Shown: positions 14,301-27,741 of the stretch, piece after piece
How the letters are laid out: each line of letters starts with the position of its first letter
How positions within the stretch are numbered: the first letter of the stretch is position 1
NCBI GenBank assembly: GCA_017562135.1
Contig: QEYB01000825.1
Coordinates: forward strand, 248,001 to 312,000
Source: Dipylidium caninum
Lineage: Eukaryota; Platyhelminthes; Cestoda; Cyclophyllidea; Dipylidiidae
Length of the DNA: 64,000 nucleotides
Reading direction: 5' to 3'
The notes under the pieces: model-generated
Database searches by the model: none
What the model saw: only the letters and a program-made list of their open reading frames with translations
Told to the model about the DNA's origin: nothing
Position numbers and translations under genes: made by a program

Positions 14301-17300
14301 TGGGACTAATTAGGCGCGTAAATCACGAGGAGGTCAGGTGGGATGAATAAGAAAAAAAAGGTTTATGACCACCAACTTGGTAAACATGTCGTGAAGAAAA
14401 AAAAGGCGCTATGAATAGAAATGAATCTCAGCTGCTTTCTCGTGCTTCACTCGAGAAAGTGGAAGTTACGAACTGAATAGAGGCACGATGAGTTGGTTGG
14501 CAATGGGAACGGCAAACGGCCAGACACCGGACATTGTCGCCAGTCAAGGCAGTTGGCACAAAAGGGCCTCACTCTTGGCCGCCGCGACTCAAAACTCAGA
14601 GAAATTGATGCTCCAAGTGGAATATATGGCGGTGGTGGATAGACCTCGACCCATTAGAATTTGCCAACTCGTAATTCTCAAAAAGTACTTTGAATTTACA
14701 CACAATAAATTAATGAGAATGGAATTCTCAAAGGGCAGTTGTCTTGACGAGGAAAATAAATTTGAAAAAGTGGGGTCGTAAACTCTGTCAGAAAATAATT
14801 TTCGTACTTTTAATGAGAGAAAGGAACTAACCCCTAATTTTACAAGGCCACGCAGTAGAGATAATAATAAGGTACCCACCGAAATGACCCTAGATGAAGG
14901 GACACGCAAGTTAAAAACACATCCAAGCGTTTAAATTCCTGGTCTAGTCCTTCAAAACATTCATGTTCACAAAAAAGAACCTTAAATCTCACAATAACCA
15001 AACGACAAGGGCGACAAGGGGTTGAATACTCGCCTTAGCAAATTCCTTCACCGAAGTGTAAAGATGTGCATCTATTTTGGAGCGCACGAGACTCAAACTC
15101 ATGGGTTGACGAATGACCTCGTAATAGTCAGGTGCTTCGTCTTGATTAACTGGTCGCATAAACACCGCGAAACGCCGATCCCGTGTTAACTGCGCCACCA
15201 CACGACGCAGTTCCACTCGCAGATGCCGTAGTAGACGGTTTTTGGTCTCTCGAGCTTTCTCCAACTCCGCCTCAGTCATCTCGTGGTGTCGAGAGTTGAG
15301 GGATTCCGCCACCTCATTTACTGGGGGTGGTGTCGGTCTATAAACTTCATCATAAGAAATTTTTTTGCCTCATTCGGCTTAAAAATATGGAGAAAAGCGC
15401 ACTCACGGTCTCGGGGGTCGAGTTGAAGCATTCAAGTTGGACGCGGAGTTAGTCGGTGGAACCTCCAACCAGTCAAAAAAGACGGGACGAAGGAATTTCC
15501 TCCGTAAATGCTCTCCGGGTGGGTGAAGACGAATTTTCTCCACTAGAGGAAAACGAAAAAGGCGTCTCAGATGGGTGTTCACAAGGTGGTCGACGCTTCC
15601 AACGCCTGGAGAGGAGAGAGGCGATAACTGAGAAATGCGGGGCAGCGTCGTTGTCTCTGGCTCCTCCACAGCAGTTATGCAATCCTCCATCTCGGCCTCT
15701 TCCGCATCTACCTGAGGCTTAGGACGCCCACGTTCGCCCAACTGCTGATCTCGAAGCCAATTCACTGTTTTCGGGGAGGCATGACCGTTACAAACTGTGG
15801 TGGGTTCTGATGGCAGGGGAAAAACAAGAGTATTTTTATTAGGCAGTAGACCAAATCACCTTTGACAGACAGTCGAAAGTGAATCAACAAACACGACGAT
15901 GTCGTTATTGCCTTGTTGGCCTCATTTCTGGGCTCCTAGTCTGCCCAACTGCATTAACATACTGTCTGTTACAGGGGAAACATGGGGCAAAACTGTGAAA
16001 ATGGGGAGAAAAAGAGTTCAGATTTCGGAGGTGGAGTTTAGCATTTGACGATGTGTCGATTTCTAAACTCGAGGTCAACTGAAATCCTCCAAAAGAGGAG
16101 AAGTAAGCTCTGGGAAGACGAGAAGTGGATGGAAAATTTTGGAACGAGCGTCGCCTGGAGAAAAGGCGAATAACAAAGTTAGGGAAGCTGAATCGCACTA
16201 GAGGAGCTTGTAAGCGGTGTATATTAAAAGGGGGACCTGGATTAAGGGGGGAGGGAGACGAGAAGATTTTTCCCATAAAGGGGTCGGGATATAAAGTACA
16301 ACGATTACGGAAGATCGTCCAGTCTTCAATAAACGCAGGCAAAATAAACTTGTAACTGTATTGTTTAAATCCATCAAACCCATCGGGATAAATCGCTACT
16401 GTTCTCTCAAAAAGTTTCTACCAAAAGTTCAAAAACCCGAGGTCGAGGTTGCCGACTACCTAAGAGGAATGTCTTCGCTCGTGTTCTATGCTTAGAAGAC
16501 TATTCACCAGTTTGCACAATTCACCAAAAAGCTACTGACTTCCTCGATTCTTTCAGACAGCGATAAGCAGATTTGTGATTTTGGGGGGAAGAAGGCAATT
16601 TACCCTGAGCGAGAGGGGTAGTAAGACGAAGCGAGATGGCTGGGGGCACCCGAACAGAGAGCGGGCCCGGCTTAGATGACTGCATCTGATGTGGCAACTC
16701 TTCATGCACAGCAGATGGAGGAATGACATTGGGAGGGAGATTTTTCACGGTTGCCACAAGGACAAGGCGTCTGGCAACTCCGGAGGTGAGAGACGCGACA
16801 TTAGTGGTGGTAACCTCAAGCAAGCGCTCCACTAGGTGGTGACAAGCGACGGCGGGAAGGCGGGCAAAGAGATGGTCGATGCGAGGAACGAAGAGAATTA
16901 CGCCCACAAGGTTGGAGGTGCCCGAAGGTGGGATTTCGCGGTGGAAGGAAGGTCATTAGACGCCTGTTGGCATTGGTTGAGAAGAGAACGACGCGCTGCT
17001 GCAACAATCTGGGTGATTGAGGTTACCAAACTCGCTGAGGCGCCTGTGTAGAGGCTTGACAAGTTGAGGGTGTAAACCTACGGTAGGGTAGAGATGTTGC
17101 AAAGGTATACAAGCCAGGCGAGGAGTGATAAATCCACAGAACAAAACAAAACCTGAGTGAAAAAGGTGGTTGTTTGCACATAGGTAAATAATTTGAGTCA
17201 GGTCTATTTATTATTACCAGGAGAGTAAATTTTAAAATACGAGTGAATACGAGTGAATTAAACCGAAAATTCTCAACTCGTATCCGTCCATCTAGACAGT

Positions 17301-20300
17301 CTATGCGCAGTATTCGCCCGAAATTGAAAACCTCCGTGAATTATTCACAACTCCTACCACTCCACTCCACTCCACAAAAGCACGCAAAAAAGACAAATTT
17401 TGCATATATCCGATCACCCAAAATCGGGAATTGCATGCACGAGAAAACTACCATGACCAGAGATGCGAACTGGTAGACAAACAACCACCTCGAAATGTCT
17501 TACCCCGGCAGTCAACGCAGTTTGTACACTGTGGCGGAGGAAATTTGCGGTTAAGACACAGGCTTTTTCACTGCGTACAAGGCAATACACAAAGCAAAAG
17601 GTAATGAAAGTTCTCCAAACAGACCTCCAATAACATAGGTTAGCTGTTAAAAAAGGCACACGACACACTCACATTTTCCAACACAAGGAGTATTAATCTG
17701 GGGGAAGGCAGAAATTCATGACACAGGTATAAAGTGAACCCCGCGCAATGGCCTATTGTCAAAGTTTTCACACTGGACGCGGTGGAGAAGAACTCGACAG
17801 CTGTTGATGAGAGTCCGAAAGTCTGTAGACTGCGACAACACTAGTCACGGAGCGTAGTACGTTACGAGGTAGTCGTGTTACTCGGTAAGAATGTAGCGGA
17901 CAGACATTTAAGCTGTCTTTCAGGTTAGAAGAAATGTGGACTACAGTCTTAACACGTCTAGTTAAGAGCTTACCTCGAAAAAATTTAAATGGAGGAAGAT
18001 GAAACATAAAATTAGGTATTCATCGGTCCAAACTGACGCTTCATCACTCAGAATGAATTCCTAAAACCATTTTTAACACAAACTATCCCAATGGCGCAAT
18101 ATTATTAGCCTGTTGTCGAGCCAAATGTGCTCTAACAGCGGGAGGAGAAGGAGGAGAGGCGAGAGGACGGGGGGCGAAGACTGCTTCGAAACAAGCTAAA
18201 AGCGTCAAAACCGGAAGAGGGAGCTATGATATCGACTTCGGTATTATTATTACATTTAAAAAGGACTCGAAAGTGAAAAGTGACAAGGCTGTTGGAGAGA
18301 ATGAGGATGAGTTGGTTGAGTCTTCACTACGTGTGAACATTATTCGCAGATGTGGACTAGGAAGCTCAGCTTGTGCACCAACAAGAGACTTTGTTTGTCC
18401 CCAGACTCGTTGGTGTACAGGCTACGACAACTCTGTCATGTTTGGTTGACTCGACATATCAATGCACACAGCTGCTGCTTCGTTGGAACATGGCTTCATG
18501 CACACATATCACCAATTAAATCGTCAAACAATGACATGGATGATAACCTCGACGTAACTGTCATTTACTTCCAAATGCTTTCTCATCGAGAGAATAAAAC
18601 ACACACACACACACACACACACACAATTTCCGCATTCGTTTACTCGGTCACCGATTGCAATCAGACAGTGGAAACAAGTTTCGTGAAAGCAAAGAGTTTA
18701 AAATGATGAATGAAGCGTAAATTAAAGGGAAATGGAGAGAAGAATGTTCACTTACTTCAACAGACTCGAGTCGCCTCCAAACGGCAGGAAAGACAATGTT
18801 TGGAAGAAGAGAGTCCTCCACAACCACTTGTCGGATTAGAGTAGGCGAGAGAGCAAAAGAACCGCTATTGCCAGTGGCAGTAACGACGGCGGAGGTGCGG
18901 GGAGGGGCGGAGCTCCACGTCACCATTGGATCGTCTTCGTCTCCACTGCACGCTCCATGAAAGGGGAAGTCGTCATCGGAGGCGGTGAGAGCGCGTGCAA
19001 TACGGGCAGTGATTTGGTGCACGAGCGGTTCGAGGAGAAGACGCGATCCTGACTCCGACGACTCAGACCCGCCAGAGCCAGACCCTCCACCGCCTGGAGA
19101 ACTGTTGGAACGAATAGTCGAAGCAAGAGCTGCCGCGGCTGCTGATGTTGCACTACCTACGTCCAATTCAACGCGGAGATTTGCCGGTCGGATGACTTTC
19201 AATGCAATTAGCCAATCCATTCGGTCAACCTGGGGGAGGTACAATGGCAGTTGGCGAGAATACACATGAGAACAAGAAAATGTTAACTAAAGGTAAACAA
19301 CTCAACACACGATGAAGCTCCCCCTCAATGCGGATTACCTTTACCGTTTTTTTCGAGTACTTTGCAAAAGAAAGGCGAGCTACAATTCTGGTTGTTCATC
19401 AGGAAATTCAGTAACGAAACGACGGTCGATGTGTTATCAATAGGACAGAAAGGAAGCTCTTTTTCCGTCCACCATTTCAGCAGCTGTTACATTCACCCAT
19501 AAACAGAATGCAAATATGAATGACGACGAGGTGGTTGAGTGTGAATGGGAAAGGTGAAGAAGAGCTACCTCCGGCATGTTATCGCACGGGTGGAAAAGTA
19601 AAGCAAGTAGGAAGGGGAAAATGGGTTACAATTTGAATTCCAGAACAATTAAGTCAGTTATTACCAACAAGACACAGAAATAAATGAGTGACAAGTCAAA
19701 TGACGACAAATTTCGAGCGGTGAGTATATCGAACAAGTTCAGCAGGTTAAAATGGATTAAAAAATGGGATAAGTTGTGAATTCAGCTGCACAGAGCATGG
19801 TGAAAGATGTTGTTTAATTGAAAATAAACACAGTTTGTGAATAATTAAGATCGCAAGTGTTATAAAGCACTCGGAAAAGTAAGCCCGGCAATGGAGAAGA
19901 GGAGAGGGAGGAGGGGACTAGAACGAGAAATGAAAGGAAGGAGCAACTTACGACAAGGTAGTTGAGGTCCACCGCCAACTTCATCTTGCTCACATAGACT
20001 TGTGGGTATTGGCGTCGCAGACAGCAAAGACAGGCCTCCGTGGCCAACGCCTTTAGATCGGCTCCGCAAAAACCAACCGTCTTCTCGGCCAACTCGATCA
20101 ACAACTGCAGTAGACGCAAAGGGGGAGGGAAGATAGCGAATCAGGGGAGTGTGGACGGTGAAGGAGCTTGTGAAAAATCATTCTAACCTTACCTGCTCTC
20201 CAAGATATTCGTTCATAAATTGGGAGTTAATCAACTAGTCTGTGCACACTACGAAGAGAGGTTAAACCACATTCCCCAAAAAATAATAAAACAAAAAATC

Positions 20301-23300
20301 CAAATTTCTACTTCAATTCTTAAAATCCGATCAGGTGTGGCCGAGGGGACGACGTAAATCACAGGAAATCAGTCATAAACGCCTACCTTATAGCTTTTAG
20401 GTGACTCGAGAGGTCGAACCTTTGCCACCGATGGGGAATGCATTAACAAAACCAGTCAGTACAATCGAGGAAAATAGTACTGGATGAAATAGATGAGTTT
20501 TTGCCTATAAAAGACTCCCGATTTAACCGTGATTCGGTACTCGACAAGTCTACGAACTATACACATTCGCGGCATGCATTGTCGAGGTGATTGTTTAACG
20601 CGACTAGGAGTTTCAGTCAGCGAAGTATAGAATTGGAGAAAGACAACCAAAGATTTGATAACGCAACTAAGTGTAAAATAGTAATTTTTGTTTTTGAAAA
20701 GTGGGTATTGTAGGAACTCGTGGTTGGAGGAGTGATTTCTGCAACAAGGATTTGCGGTAGGACACATGAAGTACTTAATAAACGAAGCCTCAACTAGTGC
20801 TTTTCCTTAGTAGAACACAAAAAAACTCTTAAATTCAAGCATTCGTAGAATATCATCTACATCAAAAAAAGGGAAAAAAGAAATGTCAAAGATGTAGGAC
20901 AAAGTTAATGACTTTGAAGCGTTTCAATGTCATTGTAAAGAGGGAAAGACCATTAAAAGGGACAGATCAAACCTGTCTATGAAAAAGAAAGAGGATTTTG
21001 GCCATAGCGCCTATGGCTTTAATCCCTTTTACCTCCATTAATTTGCTTTTGGAGTGCTCAGCTGCAGAACATTCTACGCATGATGCGGGTTCACAGTGGT
21101 GAAAACCGTAAGCATCTTGTTTAGTCACATTGGCAGCAAAAGAAAAGAAAAAGAAAAGTTGATGATTACTGAGGCAGAGACCTCAGCCCCAGCACATAGG
21201 AGCCACCCTATGATCCCCGGAGGGTGGACGGAGAAGAGGGCTTTAAGAAGTAAACGAGGCAGATGCAAATCGCCACATAGTCCACATTGTCATTAAAAAA
21301 TTTGAATTCTTAACGAAATCTACTATTAAATGAGATGCTCGGTATGCGGAAGACACATGTTGTGATGTACCTATCCAATATTTTTTTAGCACTATTCCAT
21401 TAAATCACTGCACTTCAAAGTTAACTTGACAATTGGAAATGCCAAATTCCCATTATGGTAAGGTTTACTTTGAAAATAACAGCCTTCATCAAATCCGGTG
21501 AGCAAGTTAACTCTAATCAAACAATGTAGTTAGAAAAAAAGACACTGAATTACTTTTCGTTGAGTAGACTACTGTGATACCTCACGATCTTTCGAGATTC
21601 GCCTTCCAAACTAGTTGAAGGTGACCTGGTCAATTGTGTGAATTTGTAATACAGACACCTGCGAATCTCCCTTAAAAGACTACGAAAGAGGTGGATATAC
21701 GAACATGGCGTAAAAGAAGGCAATTCTCTGCCGCCTGAAAACTGCAAATACGCGACTTTGAGAGAAAGCACACGTATTCTCGGTCAAATAAGGAAGAAAT
21801 ATACCTGAGGGGAGGGAAGCGGATTCCACTTGGCAGTGTGGATCTCCAGAATTCGCCGCCTCACAGCCACATTGGGCAGGGAGAAGGCAAACTCGCGATC
21901 GAAACGTCCGGGTCGACGCAGAGCGGGGTCAATAGCGTCGGGTCGGTTGGTGGCGCCTATCACCACCACCTCCGCCCTCCGATCGAGTCCGTCCATCAGG
22001 GCGAGCAGGGTCGAGACGATGCTCGAGTGCACCTGATCCTACACAGGTCGAGTGAGCAAAGAAGCGCGAGGAGGTAAGGAACAAACGAATAGAAGAAAGC
22101 CTGTGTCAATGAGGCATTTAAATACTAAATTAATAGAAACTGACAATTCTTTCACGTCGTGTCTCCACATCGGCGATTTGGAAAGCAAATAGTACTGCCT
22201 GCATTTAGAATATCCCTACTTTCCGGGATCAAGTGTACAAAAAAGGCCTGGATAAAGAGGAAAACGAGTAGAATAGAAGGTAGCACCTGTGTTAGCAGTT
22301 GGACAAGAGTGCGTAGTATTAAGGCAGAACTAAAGTTACCTAGATTCTCATTCACCTGTCAAAGTGCGACACCTAAGCTACAAATGTTGCTATACGAGCC
22401 TTGTCAGTCACTTTCAACTTTGTCCTGCCGCTACCCTTTGTCCTGCCGCTACCAGAGACAACCTGAGCACCAAAAGTTGTCTATTTTGAGAGAAGTGGCA
22501 AGAGAAGAGTAATTACAAGAAGTAAATGCGCAAAGTAAAGACAGAGCCTGCCGTCATTTCAAAAGTCTATCAGCAATTTATCATTTTGGCAAGAGAAATG
22601 CATTAAATGACAATGATAGACGATAAGAGGGAAGCGTCACTATGATTTAATCAGCCAAATGAACTAATGTGTGAGTTCATGAAAGGTAACACGTGTGTAG
22701 TCGGTAATAACGTGATAGTCACAAAACCACAAAATTTCATGTTCGTTGACTTAAAACTACGATAAGTAATTTTTAATAAGCATTGTATTTGAAATCTTAT
22801 ACGATAAAAAAGTTTTTACTACAGGCTCCTGTTAAAGGCAAGTGGAAGTTAACTGTTTCGTTGCGAGTAGACATGCTAAAAGGCCAGACAACAGAAAAAA
22901 GGGCAGATCATTTCACAATTAAGTTGTTTACGGTCACTTAAGAAGAAATGAGGCGTCAACCTTAAATGTTAAATTTCAAATACAAATTATATTAATGTGG
23001 AAAATACACAAAGCGAAGAAAAATAACACTGCATTGAAAGAGAGAGCAAGTTTGACTGGCCTAAGGGCTACAGTTGACTCTGATTATACCATTTTTATAA
23101 CGTCATGTTTGAAGGGGTATAAGAGAATTGGCTTAAGGTTAATCCTCCATTCCTTATTCAACAACTGTTTGAATTCCCTTTTAGTGGCCTGATTGTTTTA
23201 GACAATGAAAGAGGAAAATCGGCGGGAGCGACAAACACTGGGTAATCAAAAACATGAAATTGTTTTGATCCTCTGCACGTCCCACCGACGACAGCTACGC

Positions 23301-26300
23301 CGCCGCCTACTTTCAGTGTACTAAACTTAATTAAACGCTAGAAAAGGTCAAAGCAGGGGGAAGGAGGGAGGAGCGAGGGGATAAAACTTGCCGGAACTAA
23401 ACGGAACGATGTTTATGTTAGTTTTGTATAGAAACCTATAATAAATGTTTTCGATGGCTTCCGCCTATACTACCCTAGTCCACCCGAAACTGTTGTGCCC
23501 CCCTTCAGATTCTACCACGACCTCATTTTAAAAAAAATAGTGAGGAGAAAGGTGTAACGTGTACCGAGTCTGCCACAAGTATTCAAGACTCCAAACAACG
23601 CGATCAATCTAATGAGTTAGTCAAGTCCGCCCCCCAAAATTCCCCGTCACATAGGGAACTTGAACTTCTCCAAGTGTGATCTAACACTAGCTCACATTTT
23701 CTGTCCCCTTTAGCAATTTATTTGCCCTCAAGTGAATGTTTTTAAAAAAAAACTGAATACACACATGGGTGACAAGGGGGAGGGAGCGACAAAGCGGTGG
23801 CAGCATTGAAAGGTTTTACCTGTCTAGAAGATCTGACCGGAGCGAGGCCATCGAGTTCATCAAAGAAGATTATGGAGGGTCGCAGACGGTAGGCCTGATC
23901 GAAGAGGAGACGGAGCTGTCGTTCAGTCTCGCCGACCCATTTGGACAGACAGTCGGCACCCTTGCGCATGAAAAAGGCAATGGGACGAGAGGTGGCACAG
24001 CCCGAGACCTGGGTACGCGTCGTGCCTGAGGTCATGCGGGCGCATTCGTTGGCCAAAGCACGAGCCAGTAATGTCTTCCCCGTGCCTAATAAACAATGAA
24101 AAATTTGTGAGCGCAGAGATACACACAGAATTTTTCAGTCATCAAAGGGTGAAACAATGAAGAATAAAAGTGTAAACCAATGGAAAAGGGAACCTCATCG
24201 AACTAGGGCGGTCAAGTAGTGTATTGAGAATTATGAAAAAGATTTTGCTAGAAGGTATAAATATGCGCTTTGACAAATTCCCCTTATCAAAAGTTGATGA
24301 TTGTTAACATAAAGATGTGAAAAAAACCATGGCAAGCCATTAGTAGAAAGTAACTAATCAAACAGGAATGATAATGAAGAAGAAGGGGGAGTCACCAGGG
24401 GGTCCGTGGAACAAAACACCACGGGGTGGTTCAATGCCAAATCGATTGAAAACTTCTGGGTAAACAAGCGGTAGAAGAACCGACTCCTGAAGTGCACGGA
24501 TTTGAGCCTGGTGGCCGCCGACATCGGCAAAGGTCACTCCAGTGTCGAAGCTCATCGGTTCGACATCGGTCAGGCCGGCACCAGCGAGGCGGTTGCAAAG
24601 GGCACCCGACTGTGTGAAATTAACGGTAGAGAGAAGGGATAAAACAAGATAATACTGATAATTATGACTTAAAAAAACAACCTCAAACATCGCGTGGCTT
24701 AAAATTGACGGGAATAAGACCCTCTGCAGCTTGCCGAAGGAGAGTCGCCTCCAACTTTTCGCGGTGTTCTGTACGTCGACGGCGGTGAGGACGAGAGTGA
24801 TCCGACGTTCCAACATCACCCTCACCACCGCCCTCCATTCTATTTTCAACATCGTTTGATAGTGATGAAGAGATGCTGTCTTTCCTTTGTTGGCTATAAT
24901 GTAAGAAAATATAGGTGTCGAGATAAAAAAATTATGACGAAACAAGAAAGGACTGTGGAAGGAAACAGAACTCATGGGAAAATGGTATTCGAACACAATG
25001 TGTTTTGTGGTTCGGATTTAACTTTAAAAATTTCTAGTTGAAGTACAGGAAAAGCGCCGACAGCCTCAGAGCGATGAATGCTGGGGCACCCACATACAAA
25101 AGAAATTCGGAGTTTACGAACTAATAACCAGTGGCTAATAAATTTAATAAAATCATGTACCTAATATCTGTTCTAGCAACTGAAAAGCAGACGAACGGTA
25201 AGCCAAATAAGTGAATGAAAATACATCAGAGTGTGCAAACAAACGTATGGAATAAGGAGAAGGGATATAAGAAGCCAAGAAGAGAAAAAGACTACTTATA
25301 AACACAGAGGAATGCAATAGTCATAAGAATTTGATGAAGAGATAGTAAAATAACAACAGACTCGAAAGAACAGAAGCTCAGATTAAAATCACCATCTTAG
25401 GAAATTGGAGATAAATAAAAGGATTGACGAGTTTTCGATATCAACCCAATTGTAAAAGCCGAAATCGGTGTATATGGATCATGATTTGTACGAGTTAAGA
25501 GGAAAGAGCAAAAAAGTTCATAATTTCAGGTAAATAGAGAACATCTATCATGGATTTAAGGACAATAATGCAAAATTGACAGGGAAAAAATGGAGATGAG
25601 ACTGTCAAGGCAGAAGAAATAGAGTTTAAAGCAATAGCAAATCCAAAAAAAGTAGATTTTCACGGAAACTCGTGTGCTGGTCATGACCATCGATGAAGTG
25701 TCAAAGTATTTATTAAGCTATTCGTCAACAGACAATACCGAGTCACAATGGTTTCTTTAAAGATCGAGCGCAAGAAGGGTAAGAGCGAAATTATGCTGAA
25801 AAGAGAAGCTACCCCAAAAATGCATAAACAACATCTGAGTATTTACAAACACGTCATAGGGACGTAGTGAAGATTCGTATGGAGGGCACCGAAAGTAATT
25901 TGGAGGAGGCAAATGGCATTGATGCTGTTGTATAATCAAATGACGCGTAAAAATCGGATAAAAACGCAGGACAGTAAATTTGGGGAGTTAGAGAGAAAAG
26001 GGGACAGGTCTTTCCCCTTGTCATTTTATTAGTTTGCAGATTAGCCTGCCATCATAAATAAAAGATCAGTCCCTACATGATCGCTTCACTTCAGAGGAGA
26101 ATAAACAAAAAAATGAGGCCTCATAACACGAATCCATTAACCTTCAATTATTAAGCGTATTTTCAAAACAGATGTCGCTTTTTAAATTCGATTCTTAACT
26201 ACAAAATTTAAAATTAAGCTAGCCGATATATACTGTGACTTCTGCAGCGGAAACCACTAATAATCAGTGCACAAGTGTTAGGACGAAAAAAAAGAAGATG

Positions 26301-27741
26301 GTTTAAGTTTAAACAATCCTTCCGTCAACCAAAAAATATGGAGTCTATTGAGTTTATTTGTCAATTCACTTTAGGATGTTTTTAAATAAAAATTAACGCA
26401 TTAGACAAAAAGACTTACTAACGATCGTCATGACGACGTCGTTTGGGGCATTCATCGTACGGCCCACCATTGAGCCAATTCCCAGGACTTGTTTCAGGGT
26501 TTTTGTCCTGTGGAATGACTGAAAGGAGAATCGATTAATGCAACGTCAAATCTTTTAAATAAAGGATTTAAATGAACTGTTTTATTGCCTTGGTAAACGA
26601 CAGTGTGACGACGATTACGCAAAGGATAACGTCGCCCGTCTGGCGTTTCGTCTCCTTCCGACGTCTCTTCATCATCATTCGCCTCGCGATTCCTATTGTT
26701 CCGTCTGGGTCGTAAGCGTTTTGTGAAGCGCCGAACGATTTTTAAGGCATGTTTTCCCTACAGAGAGAGAGAGTAAGGCGGAAACATGATGAGGGTACTA
26801 TAATTTTGAAGGAGTATGACGCCGGTGCCACCGTAGAACCTCGAGGACGAAGACGCGGAAGAAATCGGGTATCACTATCACCATCAGTGTTACTACTGTC
26901 ATCCATGGGAATGTTTTGATGGTTCCTTTGTGGAAGAATATTTCCAGACTGGGATAATCGCTGGTCAGCTGCAATACATGAGTGAAAAAGATGAGTTAAA
27001 ACCAAAAAATTGTGATAGAAAAGGATGAACAAAACCCACATGATTGTGAAGGGCTTTTCCGAGTTGCTACTGTGTTCTTATTCTTCTTTTTTGAATTACT
27101 ATATTCCGAGAAAGTAACATCTTCAGCATCCAACTTGGAAGGATTCGTAACTTCACTCGTTTGTCTATCTAGACCATGATCAGGTACAGTCCTAGTAGAG
27201 TCCATGTCTAGGAAATTAAGCTGTTAAATAAGAAAAGGTTTAAAAGGAAATAAGGTGCTACTTTATTTCTAAGAGAATAGGAAGATGAGGCATTGAGCGA
27301 AGTTTCAGAAACATCCAAGGTTGAATGTGATTTTATTCGTTGATAACGTCGAGATCGAGAAGTGGATGAACTTGGGATCTGCATAAAGACAAGAAATAAT
27401 TGCTTTCTAAAGGATACTAAAGGCATGTTCCCGAACCCATTTGGGAGCTATTAAGCCGAATTTTACATCCATGAAAGTGAACGCTACTGCAAATAACAGA
27501 GCGGCATAATGTTGATCACTAAGCAATGATGACGAAAAAAGCGGATGCAAATTCAAGACCATATAATTCGCAAATCGTCCCAGAAATCCCGAAAGAGGGT
27601 AATTACTTAGAAAAGTGCAGGAGAAAATAAAATAATACAGTCTGGAAATAATTTGGGAAAAATCAATCAGACAGCATGACAAACACATAGACATACAATT
27701 TTACGCGGTGGGTTTTTGGAATCACGACGTCGGATCCCCAT
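11316..27741 (-). CDS. ATAD2: ATAD2-type AAA+ ATPase with bromodomain
   Basis: Nuclear chromatin factor of the ATAD2/Yta7 family: tandem AAA domains, the second degenerate, plus a bromodomain that binds acetylated histone tails. Exons supported by phase: 27741-27697, 27378-27262, 27220-27040, 26968-26799, 26757-26589, 26518-26419, 24893-24689, 24609-24396, 24085-23820, 22038-21805, 20104-19952, 19229-18756, 17570-17504, 17077-16604, 15806-15407, 15337-15034, 13036-12878, 12563-12473, 11842-11502, 11426-11316; at least 1,425 codons. The N-terminus is basic and acidic with RRYPLRNRR, as in the family. A Ser/Gly/Ala-rich insert follows D1. Splicing between 18755 and 17571 is unresolved (short candidate exons near 17.97 and 17.68 kb). 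Exon 17077-16604 needs one extra base to stay open. The introns at 26418-24894, 23819-22039, 21804-20105 and 15033-13037 hold nothing else I recognise. Confidence 0.93.
12878..15337 (-). other. ATAD2: bromodomain of ATAD2 homologue (2 exons)
   Basis: Exon 15337-15034 encodes helices Z and A and the ZA loop ([19 protein letters not shown]) and ends at VKEFAK; exon 13036-12878 starts [14 protein letters not shown], which carries the asparagine that anchors acetyl-lysine. The joined protein has the same spacing as human ATAD2, which fixes a GC donor (AAG|GCGAGT) for the 2 kb intron. Confidence 0.92.
15407..17570 (-). other. ATAD2: second, degenerate AAA domain of ATAD2 homologue
   Basis: Segments [34 protein letters not shown] and [14 protein letters not shown] follow the order of the human D2 domain. 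There is no clear Walker A, as in the family. The frame carrying VYTLNLSS...ARRS and the frame carrying [11 protein letters not shown] differ by one base near 16905, with no AG acceptor between them. Confidence 0.8.
16901..16911 (-). other. ATAD2: apparent one-base deletion in ATAD2 coding exon
   Basis: The upstream frame runs through HLRAPPTL and then stops (TAA at about 16900), while the downstream frame starts [10 protein letters not shown] at the same place. One additional base in the CTTGTGGG stretch would join them as [17 protein letters not shown], matching the family. The total exon length, 474 bases, is also one base short of what its flanking phases require. It could be an assembly error, a polymorphism or a true frameshift. 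Confidence 0.65.
18599..18624. repeat. (CA)13 microsatellite
   Basis: Perfect dinucleotide run inside an ATAD2 intron in the part where exon assignment is unresolved. Confidence 0.95.
19952..24609 (-). other. ATAD2: first AAA+ ATPase domain of ATAD2 homologue (4 exons)
   Basis: The catalytic AAA domain spans four exons. The Walker A GPPGTGKT is split by the 24395-24086 intron; Walker [10 protein letters not shown], the sensor-1 region [12 protein letters not shown], the arginine-finger segment [10 protein letters not shown] and the lid segment [11 protein letters not shown] are all present, so the ATPase looks active. Compared with human ATAD2 there is a short insertion between ANECARM and [15 protein letters not shown]. 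Confidence 0.92.

Noticed and set aside
24358..24996. 212-codon open frame on the minus strand
   Set aside because: It reads through the intron before the first AAA exon in the wrong frame; the true upstream exon (24893-24689) uses another frame.
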